A stretch of DNA of 64,000 nucleotides from Sphingomonas sp. Leaf339 (GTDB taxonomy: Bacteria; Pseudomonadota; Alphaproteobacteria; Sphingomonadales; Sphingomonadaceae): positions 1-64,000 of the forward strand of contig NZ_LMRS01000056.1 of the NCBI RefSeq assembly GCF_001426195.1, written 5' to 3'. Made by a program: the position numbers and the translations under genes. The notes under the pieces were generated by a model. The model made no database searches. It saw nothing but the letters and a program-made list of their open reading frames with translations, and was not told the DNA's origin. Below are positions 10,107 through 18,312 of the stretch, piece after piece (the stretch's first letter is position 1; each line of letters opens with the position of its first letter).

Positions 10107-11227
10107 TCCGCCGCCACCGCGACAGGCTCCGACGCCGCTTCGATCTCCGCGGCCTTCGCCTCGACCAGCTTCACGATATGCTCGATCATGTCGGCGTCCT
10201 GGACATGGTGATCGGTGACGCCCGACAGATACACCATGTGCTTGCCGTTGCCGCCGCCGGTGATGCCGATATCGGTCTCCCGCGCTTCGCCGGGGCCGTT
10301 GACCACGCAACCCAGCACCGACAGCGACATCGGCGTGCGGATATGCTGCAACCGCTCCTCCAGCGCCTGCACGGTGCGGATCACGTCGAACCCCTGCCGC
10401 GCACAGCTGGGGCACGACACGACGCGGACACCACGGTTGCGGATGCCCAGCGCCTTCAGGATTTCGAAGCCGACGCGCACTTCCTCTTCCGGCTCGGCCG
10501 ACAGCGAGACGCGGATCGTGTCGCCGATGCCGTACCACAACAGCGACCCCATCCCGATCGCGCTCTTCACCGTCCCGCCGACGAAGCCGCCCGCCTCGGT
10601 GATGCCCAGATGCAGCGGGCAATCGACCTGTTCGGCCAGTTGCTGATACGCCGCGACCGCCAGGAACAGGTCGGACGCCTTCACCGCGACCTTGAACTCG
10701 TGGAAGTCGTGGTCCTGCAGCAGCTTGATGTGATCCATCGCCGATTCGACCAGCGCATCGGGGCAAGGTTCGCCATATTTTTCGAGCAGGTGCTTCTCCA
10801 GCGATCCGCCGTTCACGCCGATGCGGATCGCGCAGCCATTGGCCTTGGCCGCGTTCACGACCTCCTTCACCCGCGCCGACGACCCGATGTTGCCGGGGTT
10901 GATGCGCAGGCACGCCGCGCCCGCATCGGCCGCTTCCAGCGCCCGCTTGTAGTGGAAATGGATGTCCGCGACGATCGGCACGCGCGAGGCGCGGACGATC
11001 TGCTTCAGCGCGGCCGTGCTTTCCACATCGGGGCAGGACACGCGGATGATGTCGACGCCGGCATCCTCGCAGCGACGGATCTGGTCGATCGTCGCCCGCG
11101 CGTCGTCGGTCGGCGTGTTGGTCATCGTCTGGACGGTGACGGGGGCGTCGCCGCCGACGGGGACATTGCCGACCATGATCTGGCGGCTCGGACGGCGCAC
11201 GATGTCGCGCCACGGACGAATGGACAT
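10103..11227 (-). CDS. ispG: 4-hydroxy-3-methylbut-2-enyl diphosphate synthase
   Basis: The sixth-step enzyme of the MEP isoprenoid pathway (374 residues), which reduces methylerythritol cyclodiphosphate to HMBPP with a 4Fe-4S cluster. Cluster ligands are C272 and C275 in SCPSC, C307 in [11 protein letters not shown] and E314, which match the E. coli positions closely. The N-terminal TIM barrel starts at [14 protein letters not shown]. It is the first gene of a run with an acetyltransferase and a DMT exporter, neither of which is a known part of the pathway. The ATG at 11227 gives a normal length. Confidence 0.97.
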   Translation of the reverse strand: MSIRPWRDIVRRPSRQIMVGNVPVGGDAPVTVQTMTNTPTDDARATIDQIRRCEDAGVDIIRVSCPDVESTAALKQIVRASRVPIVADIHFHYKRALEAADAGAACLRINPGNIGSSARVKEVVNAAKANGCAIRIGVNGGSLEKHLLEKYGEPCPDALVESAMDHIKLLQDHDFHEFKVAVKASDLFLAVAAYQQLAEQVDCPLHLGITEAGGFVGGTVKSAIGMGSLLWYGIGDTIRVSLSAEPEEEVRVGFEILKALGIRNRGVRVVSCPSCARQGFDVIRTVQALEERLQHIRTPMSLSVLGCVVNGPGEARETDIGITGGGNGKHMVYLSGVTDHHVQDADMIEHIVKLVEAKAAEIEAASEPVAVAAE

Positions 11228-11331
11228 GGCGCAACCTATACGCCGCTGCGATGACAACAGGAAGACCATGGCGAGCGGCCGCCGATCTGCTACCGGCGCG
11301 ACGCCAGTTACCGCATGGAGCCTGACCGACA

Positions 11332-12261
11332 ATGACCGACCAACGACATTGGACGCTGGTGATCCACGGCGGATCGGGCATCATCGACCGATCGACGCTC
11401 AGCGCGGAGGCGGACGCCGCTGCCCGCGTCGCCCTCGGCCGTGCACTCGACGCCGGCGCCGCGATCCTGGCCGGCGGCGGCACTGCGATCGATGCGGTGC
11501 AGGCGGCGATCGAGATGCTGGAGGACGATCCCGCCTTCAACGCCGGCCACGGCGCGGCGCTGACGTTCGAGGGCGGAGTCGAACTGGACGCCGCGATCAT
11601 GGAGGGCACCGGCCGGCGCGCGGGCGCGGTGGCGGGCGTCACCACGGCGCGACATCCGGTGGCGCTCGCCCGCGCGGTCATGGAACACAGCCCCCACGTC
11701 CTGCTCGCCGGGGCGGGTGCCGAACGCTTCGCCTCCGAACAGGGAATCGAGCGGATCGACAACGACTGGTTCGTCATCCCGGCGCGCCGCCGGCAGCTCG
11801 AATCGATGAAGGCGGACGACGACTGGTTCGACGTCGATATGAAATACGGCACCGTCGGCGCGGTGGCGTGCGACATGGCCGGCCACGTCGCCGCCGCGAC
11901 CTCGACCGGCGGCGTGACCGGCAAGCGCTGGGGCAGGATCGGCGATTCGCCGCTGATCGGCGCGGGCACCTATGCCGATGATCGATCCGTGGCCGTGTCG
12001 GCGACGGGATCGGGCGAATTCTTCATTCGCGAAAGCGTCGGCCACGAGATCGGCGCGCGGGTGCGGATGCTCGGCGAATCGCTGCAACAGGCCGCCGACA
12101 CGGTGATCGCGAGCGTAAAGGCACTCGGCGGCACCGGCGGCGTGATCGCGACCGGTCCCGGCGGCGAGGCGGTATGGAGCTTCGCCACGCCGGGCATGTA
12201 TCGCGGCTCGGCCACCTCGGCCGGCGAACGGATCGTGGCGATCTATGGTGACGAGGCATGA
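11332..12261 (+). CDS. isoaspartyl peptidase / L-asparaginase (Ntn hydrolase)
   Basis: A 309-residue plant-type asparaginase of family T2 (IaaA-like) that splits isoaspartyl dipeptides or asparagine. It opens with [11 protein letters not shown]. Autocleavage is expected before T174 in [11 protein letters not shown], the nucleophile of the mature beta subunit, and GSGEFF and [11 protein letters not shown] are further conserved blocks. No signal peptide is visible, so it is cytoplasmic. The stop overlaps the start of the S1/P1 nuclease gene (ATGA). It is divergent from ispG with about 100 bp between starts. Confidence 0.93.
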   Translation: MTDQRHWTLVIHGGSGIIDRSTLSAEADAAARVALGRALDAGAAILAGGGTAIDAVQAAIEMLEDDPAFNAGHGAALTFEGGVELDAAIMEGTGRRAGAVAGVTTARHPVALARAVMEHSPHVLLAGAGAERFASEQGIERIDNDWFVIPARRRQLESMKADDDWFDVDMKYGTVGAVACDMAGHVAAATSTGGVTGKRWGRIGDSPLIGAGTYADDRSVAVSATGSGEFFIRESVGHEIGARVRMLGESLQQAADTVIASVKALGGTGGVIATGPGGEAVWSFATPGMYRGSATSAGERIVAIYGDEA

Positions 12262-13109
12262 TCCGGCGTCTGCTCGCCCTGCTGGCGCTGCTGATGACCG
12301 CGCAGCCCGCATCCGCCTATTGGGAATATGGCCATGAGACGGTCGCGGCGATCGCCTGGGCCAATGTGAAGCCGGCGACGCGGGTGGCGATCCGCCGCGT
12401 GCTGGCGGCGCAGGCCCAGTTGGATACGCCGACCTGCCCGGCGCGGACGATCGAGGAGGCGAGCGTCTGGCCCGATTGCATCAAGCCGCTGAAGGACGCC
12501 GCCGGCCAGTCGCGCTTCGGCTACGCCTATAGCTGGCACTATCAGAACGTGAACATCTGCCAGCCCTTCACGCTGGAACCCGCCTGCAAGGACAACGACT
12601 GCGTATCGACCCAGATCGACCGGCAGCAAGCGGTGCTGAAGAACCGCCGGGCCAGCGCGAAGGACCGGGCGATGGCGCTGGCTTTTCTGGTCCATTTCGT
12701 CGGCGATCTGCACCAGCCGCTCCATGCCGGCGACAAGGGGGACAAGGGCGGCAACGACGCGAAGGCCGATTACGGCATCTATGCCCCGCCCCGGCTGAAC
12801 CTGCATTCGATCTGGGACGGACTGCTGGCGGAGCGCGCGATCTCCACCCCGCCGCCGCTGGTGAAACGCTACCCGGCGGCGGTCCGGCGGCGACTGGGGG
12901 CGGGCACCACCACCGACTGGAGCCGCGAAAGCTGGCGGGATGCCCATGCCGCCTATGCAGCGGCGATAGGCGGCGATCCCTGCGCACCGACCCCGGCGCG
13001 ACTGAAACTGGACGACGCGACGATCGCTCGGCTGGTGCCGCTGGCCCGCGACGAGGTGGTGAAGGGCGGCCTGCGACTGGCGCGATTGCTCGACGCGTCG
13101 CTCGGATAA
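12258..13109 (+). CDS. secreted S1/P1 family nuclease
   Basis: A 283-residue zinc-dependent single-strand nuclease. The signal peptide (LLALLALLMTAQPASA) is followed by YWEYGHETVAAIAW, where the near-N-terminal Trp and the His serve as zinc ligands in the family. The second hallmark HFVGDLHQPLHAGD lies near residues 137-150. Three tri-nuclear zinc sites are expected. It probably degrades RNA or ssDNA in the periplasm for nutrient recycling. It is coupled to the isoaspartyl peptidase gene by a 4-base overlap, which suggests a shared scavenging role (inference). Confidence 0.92.
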   Translation: MIRRLLALLALLMTAQPASAYWEYGHETVAAIAWANVKPATRVAIRRVLAAQAQLDTPTCPARTIEEASVWPDCIKPLKDAAGQSRFGYAYSWHYQNVNICQPFTLEPACKDNDCVSTQIDRQQAVLKNRRASAKDRAMALAFLVHFVGDLHQPLHAGDKGDKGGNDAKADYGIYAPPRLNLHSIWDGLLAERAISTPPPLVKRYPAAVRRRLGAGTTTDWSRESWRDAHAAYAAAIGGDPCAPTPARLKLDDATIARLVPLARDEVVKGGLRLARLLDASLG

Positions 13110-13113
13110 CGTC

Positions 13114-13215
13114 CTAAAAGAACCCCAGCGCCCGCGCCGCCGCGACCGACATGGCGGCGCAGGACAGGACGACGATCGCGGCGGCCAGGCCAAACATCAG
13201 TTTGCGAACGGTCAT
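13114..13215 (-). CDS. 33-residue single-helix membrane peptide
   Basis: A short frame reading MTVRKLMFG followed by one hydrophobic helix of about 20 residues (LAAAIVVLSCAAMSVAAARA) and ending GFF. It begins 1 base after the stop of the ribbon-helix-helix gene (TGAgATG), which itself is coupled to the SPFH gene, so it is probably translated as the third product of this cluster. It is too short for family assignment. Its conserved position in other genomes would be needed to be sure it is real. Confidence 0.5.
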   Translation of the reverse strand: MTVRKLMFGLAAAIVVLSCAAMSVAAARALGFF

Positions 13216-13216
13216 C

Positions 13217-13417
13217 TCATTCCCCTTTCGGTGGGCGGCCGCGTCGGGCCGGCACGGGGGCATCGAGCTTGACGCCGCGCCGCGCCAGCGCCTCGCGCAA
13301 CAGGCATTCGACCTCGGCATTGATGCTGCGCAGATCGCCCGCCGCCGCCCGCTCGATCGCGGCATAGAGCGCCGGATCGAGACGAAGCGGAAAGGACTTA
13401 CGCGGCGCGGTCGACAT
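13217..13417 (-). CDS. ribbon-helix-helix (Arc/HicB-antitoxin-like) DNA-binding protein
   Basis: A 66-residue basic protein. PRKSFPLRLDPALYAAIERA fits the beta-strand plus first helix of Arc/MetJ-type dimers, SINAEVECLLREALARRG fits the second helix (compare Arc RSVNSEIYQ), and the tail ARRGRPPKGE is AT-hook-like. It is probably a transcription regulator; databases often label such proteins as antitoxin-like, but no toxin gene is adjacent. The ATG shares one base with the SPFH stop (TAATG), so it is co-translated with that gene and may repress the cluster through the TGATATCA site upstream. Confidence 0.85.
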   Translation of the reverse strand: MSTAPRKSFPLRLDPALYAAIERAAAGDLRSINAEVECLLREALARRGVKLDAPVPARRGRPPKGE

Positions 13418-14328
13418 TACTGGTACAGCGATCCCGCGTTGACCACCGGCTGCGTATCGCGCTCGCCGCACAGCACGACCATCAGGTTCGATACCATCGC
13501 CGCGCGCCGCTCGTCGTCCAGTTCGACGACGTTCTTCTCGCTGAGCAGCGCCAGCGCCATCTCGACCATGCCGACCGCGCCCTCGACCAGCGTCGATCGC
13601 GCGGCGACCACCGCCTGCGCCTGCTGCCGGCGAAGCATCGCCCCGGCGATTTCCTGCGCATAGGCCAGATGGGTAAAGCCGCATTCGTCGACAGTGATTC
13701 CCGCCACCACCAGCCGCGCGATCAGTTCGGTGCGCAGCTCGCCACCGACCTGATCGTGATGGCCACGCAGCGTGATCTCCTGATGCTCGTAATCGTCATA
13801 GGGATAGCGTGAGCCGATCGTGCGGACGGCGGCCTCGATCTGGACGTTCACGAACGCCTTGTAATCGTCGACGTCGAACAGTGCCTGCGCGGTATCGGTG
13901 ACGCGCCAGACGACCTGCGCCGCCATCTCGATCGGGTTGCCGCGCAGATCGTTGACCTTGATCCGCTCGGAAATGACGTTGTTGGACCGGACCGAGATCA
14001 CGCGGCGGATCATCCACGGCAAGACCCAGCGCAGACCCGCCACCCGGTCGGTGCCGCGATAGGCGCCGAACAGCGTGATGGCCGCGGCCTGATTGGGTTG
14101 CAGCATGTAGAATCCGCAGACGATGAACAGCGCCGCCAGCATGCACCCGATCGGCACCACGGACAGGATCGGCGGCCACGCCTCGCTCGCCAGGCTATAG
14201 ACACCATATGCCCCGAACAGGATCAACAGTGCGAGCGCCCCGAGCATCGCCAACCCGCTGAAGGTCGATGCGCCGTACTCGCGCGAATGGGTGAGTGCCT
14301 GTCGTTCGTTCGATGATGCGATTGCCAT
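13417..14328 (-). CDS. SPFH/Band 7 domain membrane protein
   Basis: A 303-residue stomatin/prohibitin-like protein. Two hydrophobic segments (about residues 25-47 and 52-73) precede the SPFH domain that starts at LQPNQAAAITLFGAYRGTDR and includes the conserved region VWRVTDTAQALFDVDDYKAFV. The C-terminal part contains a coiled-coil-like segment (EIAGAMLRRQQAQAVVAAR). Such proteins form large oligomers on the inner membrane and organise microdomains or associated proteases. It leads a three-gene cluster with a ribbon-helix-helix protein and a tiny membrane peptide. GGGAGG lies just upstream of the ATG. Confidence 0.9.
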   Translation of the reverse strand: MAIASSNERQALTHSREYGASTFSGLAMLGALALLILFGAYGVYSLASEAWPPILSVVPIGCMLAALFIVCGFYMLQPNQAAAITLFGAYRGTDRVAGLRWVLPWMIRRVISVRSNNVISERIKVNDLRGNPIEMAAQVVWRVTDTAQALFDVDDYKAFVNVQIEAAVRTIGSRYPYDDYEHQEITLRGHHDQVGGELRTELIARLVVAGITVDECGFTHLAYAQEIAGAMLRRQQAQAVVAARSTLVEGAVGMVEMALALLSEKNVVELDDERRAAMVSNLMVVLCGERDTQPVVNAGSLYQ

Positions 14329-14340
14329 CTCTGCCTCCCT

Positions 14341-14364
14341 TAATATGATATCACTTTAATATCG
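14341..14364 (-). promoter_or_regulatory. candidate operator with TGATATCA palindrome upstream of the SPFH gene
   Basis: An AT-rich island in GC-rich surroundings, 12-36 bases upstream of the SPFH start codon. It contains the perfect palindrome tgatatca (14346-14353) and two direct TAATAT copies (14341-14346 and 14357-14362) spaced 16 bases apart. The base composition and position suit autoregulation by the downstream Arc-like protein. This is inference from layout; binding is not shown. Confidence 0.45.
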
Positions 14365-14397
14365 TTGTCGGGAGGTTGGCAAGCCGTTCTTAAAACG

Positions 14398-14431
14398 AAG
14401 GCGCCGGCGGAGCGATCTCCACCGGCGCCTT
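14398..14431. terminator. hairpin terminator downstream of glycine-zipper gene
   Basis: A 14-base inverted repeat (aaggcgccggcgga / tccaccggcgcctt, one mismatch) with a 6-base loop. It lies 22 bases after the stop of the minus-strand gene ending at 14453 and between that gene and the SPFH promoter region. Stem ends are A/T-rich on both sides, so it could work in both directions. Confidence 0.65.
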
Positions 14432-14452
14432 AGGCCTATCGACGATATTCGA

Positions 14453-14833
14453 TCAGCGGCACTTCACCTTGCCGCGATCGACCGACCGGCCGAGCAACGC
14501 GCCACCGCCGGCACCCGCCAGCGTGCCGAGCGTACCACCGCCGATCAGGTTGGCGAGCAGACCACCGCCAACGGCGCCAACTACCAGACCGGTCGTGCCA
14601 TCGTTGCGCTTGCAATAGGCCCGACCATCCTGACCGCGATAGATGCGGTCGTTACGACTCAGGCGACGCTCACGATAATTGCCGCGACGGTAGCTGTCCG
14701 ACGGGTTCCAATCGCCATCGCGATCACCCTGCCAACGGTTGTCACGTGATTCGCGACGCTGCGCATCGGCGGGCGCGGCGGCCATCGGGGCGACCATGGC
14801 GGCCATGGCGAAGGCGGCGATCAGCTGTTTCAT
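14453..14833 (-). CDS. secreted glycine-zipper 2TM domain protein
   Basis: A 126-residue protein with a signal peptide (cleavage near PADAQ), a basic, tyrosine-rich middle (RRESRDNRWQGDRDGDWNP), one cysteine pair (YCKRND and the final KCR), and a C-terminal glycine-zipper membrane hairpin LVVGAVGGGLLANLIGGGTL. Related proteins are outer-membrane or periplasmic stress proteins of unclear role. It follows the Tol-Pal operon on the same strand but is separated from pal by a stem-loop and about 105 bp, so it probably has its own promoter. Confidence 0.8.
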   Translation of the reverse strand: MKQLIAAFAMAAMVAPMAAAPADAQRRESRDNRWQGDRDGDWNPSDSYRRGNYRERRLSRNDRIYRGQDGRAYCKRNDGTTGLVVGAVGGGLLANLIGGGTLGTLAGAGGGALLGRSVDRGKVKCR

Positions 14834-14862
14834 CGAATTGCTCCTTGGGGCGAAACAAGGAC

Positions 14863-14887
14863 AACGCGGCTGTCACAGCCAAGTTCA
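14863..14887 (-). promoter_or_regulatory. weak EcfG-type promoter candidate for the glycine-zipper gene
   Basis: On the minus strand TGAAC is followed after 16 bases by CGTT, close to the alphaproteobacterial general-stress sigma factor consensus (GGAAC, 16-17 bases, CGTT), with one mismatch. It lies 30-55 bases upstream of the start codon. The spacer itself contains a GGCTGTGACAGCC palindrome. Low confidence. Confidence 0.25.
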
Positions 14888-14898
14888 TTTACCTTCGA

Positions 14899-14929
14899 CG
14901 GACGGTGCTTCACGGGGAAGAACCGTCCG
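14899..14929. terminator. stem-loop downstream of pal
   Basis: An 8-bp perfect inverted repeat (cggacggt / accgtccg) with a 15-base loop, 11 bases beyond the pal stop on the minus strand. There is no clear T-tract, so it may attenuate or protect mRNA ends rather than act as a strong intrinsic terminator. Confidence 0.45.
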
Positions 14930-14939
14930 CCCGACAGGA

Positions 14940-15461
14940 TCAACCGAGGACGATCGTCACCGCGCGGCGGTTCTGGGCATAGGCCTCGTCATCCGATCCG
15001 GTAGCGACCGGGCGCTCGCTGCCATAGCTGATCGTCGTCATCCGGGTGGCCGATACACCACGGGCCGCCAGATAGTTCTTGGCGGCGTTGGCGCGACGAT
15101 CGCCCAGCGCGAGATTGTATTCGCGGGTACCGCGCTCGTCGCAATGACCCTCGATGGTAATGCGGACATTGGGATAGCGCGCCAGCCACTGCGCCTGATT
15201 GTCGAGGATCGTGCGCGCGGCGGGATCGATGTCGTATTGGTCGAGCCCGAACAGCACCGTGTTCGACGTCACCGACCGCTTGAAATCGGCGTCCGACCCC
15301 GGCGTGATCGCGCCATCGGTGGGCGTGACCGGGCCGGTCGGGCCGGTGTCGCCCGTGTTCTGCACGGGCGCGGGCGGCAATACTTCGGGGCGCTTCTTGG
15401 AGCAGGCGGCGATCGCCAGCGCGGCGGTGGCGATGATGAGGCTGGTCTTCAGCTTGGCCAT
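14940..15461 (-). CDS. pal: peptidoglycan-associated lipoprotein Pal
   Basis: A 173-residue outer-membrane lipoprotein that anchors the envelope to peptidoglycan as part of the Tol-Pal system. The lipobox LAIAAC puts lipidated cysteine at residue 20, then a proline/threonine-rich linker, then an OmpA-like domain with TIEGHCDERGTREYNLALGD binding diaminopimelate. The ATG at 15461 has GGGAGAGA upstream; the longer frame adds 40 residues that overlap tolB antisense. It is the last gene of ybgC-tolQRAB-pal, 29 bp after tolB. Confidence 0.97.
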   Translation of the reverse strand: MAKLKTSLIIATAALAIAACSKKRPEVLPPAPVQNTGDTGPTGPVTPTDGAITPGSDADFKRSVTSNTVLFGLDQYDIDPAARTILDNQAQWLARYPNVRITIEGHCDERGTREYNLALGDRRANAAKNYLAARGVSATRMTTISYGSERPVATGSDDEAYAQNRRAVTIVLG

Positions 15462-15490
15462 GACATTCTCTCCCAGTGTGTATCGAAAAT

Positions 15491-16876
15491 TCAGGGGCGC
15501 AGCGGCCCCCAGGCGGGGTCGGAACCGTCGAGGGGGGTCGGAATGCGGCGTTCGTTGACGCCGGTCAGATCGACCATCCACAGGGTCGCCTTGCCCGACG
15601 AACCCCGGCCCGAGCGATAAAAGGTGATCGCGCGGCCGTTCGGCGACCAGCTCGGCCCCTCGTCCGACCAGTCATTGGTCAGCAGCTTCTCACCACCACC
15701 CGATGGCGACATGGTGCCGATACGAAAATTACCCGCCAGCTTGGTGAAGGCGATCAGGTCGCCGCGCGGGCTCCAAACGGGGGTGGCATAGCGGCCACCG
15801 CCAAAGCTAATCCGCTGTTGGTTGGATCCATCGGCATTCATGACATAAATCTGCTGCCCGCCGGAGCGATCCGATTCGAACACGATGCGGCTGCCGTCAG
15901 GCGAATAGCTGCCACCGGTGTCGATGCCGGGCGACGTCGTCAGCCGAGTCGGCGTGCCGCCCTGGCTCGACACGCGGTAAAGGTCGGTATTGCCGCCGGT
16001 CGCCATCGAGAACAGGATGTTGCGGCCATCGGGTGAAAAACGCGGCGCGAAAGTGGTCGCGACATTCTGCACCACCAGCCGCTGCCGGCCCGACCCGATG
16101 TCGTACACATAGATCGACGGAATGCGCCCGGCATAGCTCATATACACGATCGACTGCTGGTTCGGCGCGAAGCGCGGCGTCAGCACGATCGACTGGCCGT
16201 AGGTCAGGAAGCGGTGGTTGGCGCCGTCCTGATCCATGATCGCCAGCCGCTTGATGCGCTTGTCCTTCGGTCCCGTCTCGGCGACATAGACCACACGGCT
16301 ATCGAAGTAAGGGCCTTCGCCGGTCAGGCGCGAATAGACCGTGTCGGCGCATTTGTGCGCGGCACGGCGCCAGTCTTCGGGCGGCACGACGAAACCCTGC
16401 CGCGCCAGTTCGCGCTGGGCAGACACGTCGTACAGATAACAGCCCACGGTCAGCGTCCCGTCGCCATTGGCGCGGATATAGCCCTGCACCAATGCCTGTG
16501 CCTGCGTGCCGCGCCAATGGTCATAGGCGGGTTGCGTCACTTCCGGGAAGGACACCGATTTCAACTGGCCGGGCGACAACGGCGTGAACAGGCCGGAATT
16601 GCGCAGGTCGTTGGCGATAATATCCGACAACTGCCGACCGAGCGCGTCGGTGGAACCGGCGCGCGTGTTCACCACTGCCGCGGCAGGCATCACAGGAATC
16701 GCGATCGGCGTCGGCGCAGAGATGCCACCCTCGACATCGACGATCAGGCCGCCGTCACCCTGCCCCGCCGGCTGCTGGCCGGCGGCGGCCGGCGGCGCTT
16801 GCGGCGCGGCGGCGGGTTGCTGGGCGGCGGCAGCGGTGCCGAGCAGGAGCGCAAGGGCGAAAGGCGAGCGGAACAT
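15491..16876 (-). CDS. tolB: Tol-Pal system protein TolB
   Basis: Periplasmic beta-propeller protein (461 residues) that links Pal and the TolQRA motor and is needed for envelope constriction at division. The signal peptide (FALALLLGTAAAA) is followed by an unusual Ala/Pro/Gln-rich stretch, the N-terminal alpha/beta domain (IANDLRNSGLFTPLSP), and propeller blades marked by repeats such as SPDGSRIVFESDRSG and WSPNGRAITFYR. ATG 16876 was chosen because GAGGA lies 5-6 bases before it; an in-frame TTG at 16888 overlaps the tolA stop (TTGA) and is an alternative. Confidence 0.95.
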   Translation of the reverse strand: MFRSPFALALLLGTAAAAQQPAAAPQAPPAAAGQQPAGQGDGGLIVDVEGGISAPTPIAIPVMPAAAVVNTRAGSTDALGRQLSDIIANDLRNSGLFTPLSPGQLKSVSFPEVTQPAYDHWRGTQAQALVQGYIRANGDGTLTVGCYLYDVSAQRELARQGFVVPPEDWRRAAHKCADTVYSRLTGEGPYFDSRVVYVAETGPKDKRIKRLAIMDQDGANHRFLTYGQSIVLTPRFAPNQQSIVYMSYAGRIPSIYVYDIGSGRQRLVVQNVATTFAPRFSPDGRNILFSMATGGNTDLYRVSSQGGTPTRLTTSPGIDTGGSYSPDGSRIVFESDRSGGQQIYVMNADGSNQQRISFGGGRYATPVWSPRGDLIAFTKLAGNFRIGTMSPSGGGEKLLTNDWSDEGPSWSPNGRAITFYRSGRGSSGKATLWMVDLTGVNERRIPTPLDGSDPAWGPLRP

Positions 16877-16884
16877 GGGCATCC

Positions 16885-17871
16885 TCAACCAGGCAGCTTG
16901 TAACGGAGCGTGAAGTTGCTCCAGCCATTCTGAACGTCATACAACTCATCGGGCAAGCCGCGAAGGGGCGAACAACCGGTGAAGGTGGCGATCGCCAGAT
17001 CGTCGACCCGGTCGACGTATCGCTGGTTCTCGTCATCGACGCCGGTATGCCCAACGACGCGCGGTCTGCCGGCCAGCGTGCCATCGCGGTTCAGGCGCAG
17101 GTTGATCGCGACGCGGATACGCTCGGCACCGGGGCCGGGATTCACCTGCCGGTTGGCACAGGGCTGCACCTGCCGCAGGATCGCGGAGCCGATATTGGCG
17201 GCGGCCTGCGCGCCCATCTTGGCAGCCGGCGCGGCCTCCGCCTTCGATGGCGAGGGACGATCGGACAGCCCCTTCAGGAAATCGTCACCCAGGCGCGAAC
17301 CGCGCGGGCGCGCCGCCGTCGCCGTCGGCGATTTGCCGCTACCCTTGGTCGCGGCGGATTTGGCGGCTGGCTTCGCAGCGGCGGTCGCGGTCTTGGCGGG
17401 GGCGGCCTTGGCCGGTGTCGCGGCGGCCGGCTTCGCGGGTGCTGGCTTGGCCGGTGCGGCTTTCTGGGCAGCAGGCGTCGGCCGGGGTGGCGCGGGCTTG
17501 GGCTTCGGCACGGGAACAGGGGCCGGCGCCGGCTTTGGACGCGGCTGCGGCGCCGGGGCGGGCGCAACCTTCGGGGCGGGCACAGGGACGGGTGCGGGAG
17601 CCGGTTCGGGTGCAGGCGCTTCCTCGGCGGGCGCGGGCGGCGCGGCATCTTCGGGCGGCCCCTGCTCGGGCGCGATCGAGGGCGCGGCCTCGGCCGTGGG
17701 CGCGGGCGACGTCTGTTCCAGTGCGACGTCCTCGACCAGCGACACCTCCACCGGCGGCACGCTGGGTTTCAGCGGTTCCGGACTGGCGAGGAAGCCGAGC
17801 GACAGCAGCGCAAAGAGCACCGCATGCCCCGCGACCGCGATACCGATCGCCAGCTTTTCGCCGCGCTCCAC
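16885..17871 (-). CDS. tolA: TolA-like envelope spanning protein
   Basis: A 328-residue protein with one N-terminal helix (IAIGIAVAGHAVLFALLSLG region), a long Pro/Ala/Lys-rich periplasmic stretch (about residues 40-200), and a C-terminal domain of TonB/TolA type (about 220-328; INLRLNRDGTLAGRPRVVGH). It transmits force from TolQR to TolB/Pal. The start is GTG at 17871, 2 bases after the tolR stop; the stop overlaps the upstream in-frame TTG of tolB. The low-complexity part is diverged from E. coli TolA, as is usual in this group. Confidence 0.9.
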   Translation of the reverse strand: MERGEKLAIGIAVAGHAVLFALLSLGFLASPEPLKPSVPPVEVSLVEDVALEQTSPAPTAEAAPSIAPEQGPPEDAAPPAPAEEAPAPEPAPAPVPVPAPKVAPAPAPQPRPKPAPAPVPVPKPKPAPPRPTPAAQKAAPAKPAPAKPAAATPAKAAPAKTATAAAKPAAKSAATKGSGKSPTATAARPRGSRLGDDFLKGLSDRPSPSKAEAAPAAKMGAQAAANIGSAILRQVQPCANRQVNPGPGAERIRVAINLRLNRDGTLAGRPRVVGHTGVDDENQRYVDRVDDLAIATFTGCSPLRGLPDELYDVQNGWSNFTLRYKLPG

Positions 17872-17873
17872 CG

Positions 17874-18299
17874 TTATTGCTCCACGCTGACCAGCGCGAC
17901 GCGGTTCAGCCCGGCGCGATTCAGTTCGCCCATCACCCGCATCACGCGGCCATAATCCAGCGCCCGGTCGGCGCGCAGCAGAACCTGCGGCGGCTGCGAC
18001 CCGCGCGCCTTGGCGACGATCGCCTCCAGCCGGCCGGGCAATGCCGCCTCGGCGATCTCATCCTCGCCCAGGAACAGCTTTCCCTGCCGATCGAGCGACA
18101 ATGCCACCGGTTGCTGATCCTGATCCAGCGGCTTGGCCCGCGCATCGGGCAGATCCACCGGCACGCCAGCGGTCAGCAGCGGCGCCGTCACCATGAAGAT
18201 GATGAGCAGCACCAGCATCACATCGACCAGCGGCGTGACGTTAATGTCCGCCATCGGCGCGCGCCGGTCTCGACGGCCGGAGGGAAGGTTCATCGCCAT
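17874..18299 (-). CDS. tolR: Tol-Pal proton-channel subunit TolR
   Basis: ExbD/TolR family protein of 141 residues. After a basic N-terminus comes MADINVTPLVDVMLVLLII, where D26 is the proton-pathway aspartate in the single transmembrane helix. The rest is the periplasmic domain with the family ending ALVSVEQ. ATG 18299 was chosen for the GAGG about 8 bases upstream. It lies between tolQ and tolA, 13 bp after tolQ, and works with TolQ as the proton-motive-force stator. Confidence 0.96.
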   Translation of the reverse strand: MAMNLPSGRRDRRAPMADINVTPLVDVMLVLLIIFMVTAPLLTAGVPVDLPDARAKPLDQDQQPVALSLDRQGKLFLGEDEIAEAALPGRLEAIVAKARGSQPPQVLLRADRALDYGRVMRVMGELNRAGLNRVALVSVEQ

Positions 18300-18312
18300 G
18301 TCAGCGGCCTCT

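Noticed and set aside
13217..13417. Toxin-antitoxin system with the ribbon-helix-helix protein as antitoxin.
   Set aside because: Neighbouring genes encode an SPFH protein and a 33-residue helix. The latter could be a toxic peptide, but nothing in the sequence shows it, and the layout fits autoregulation better.
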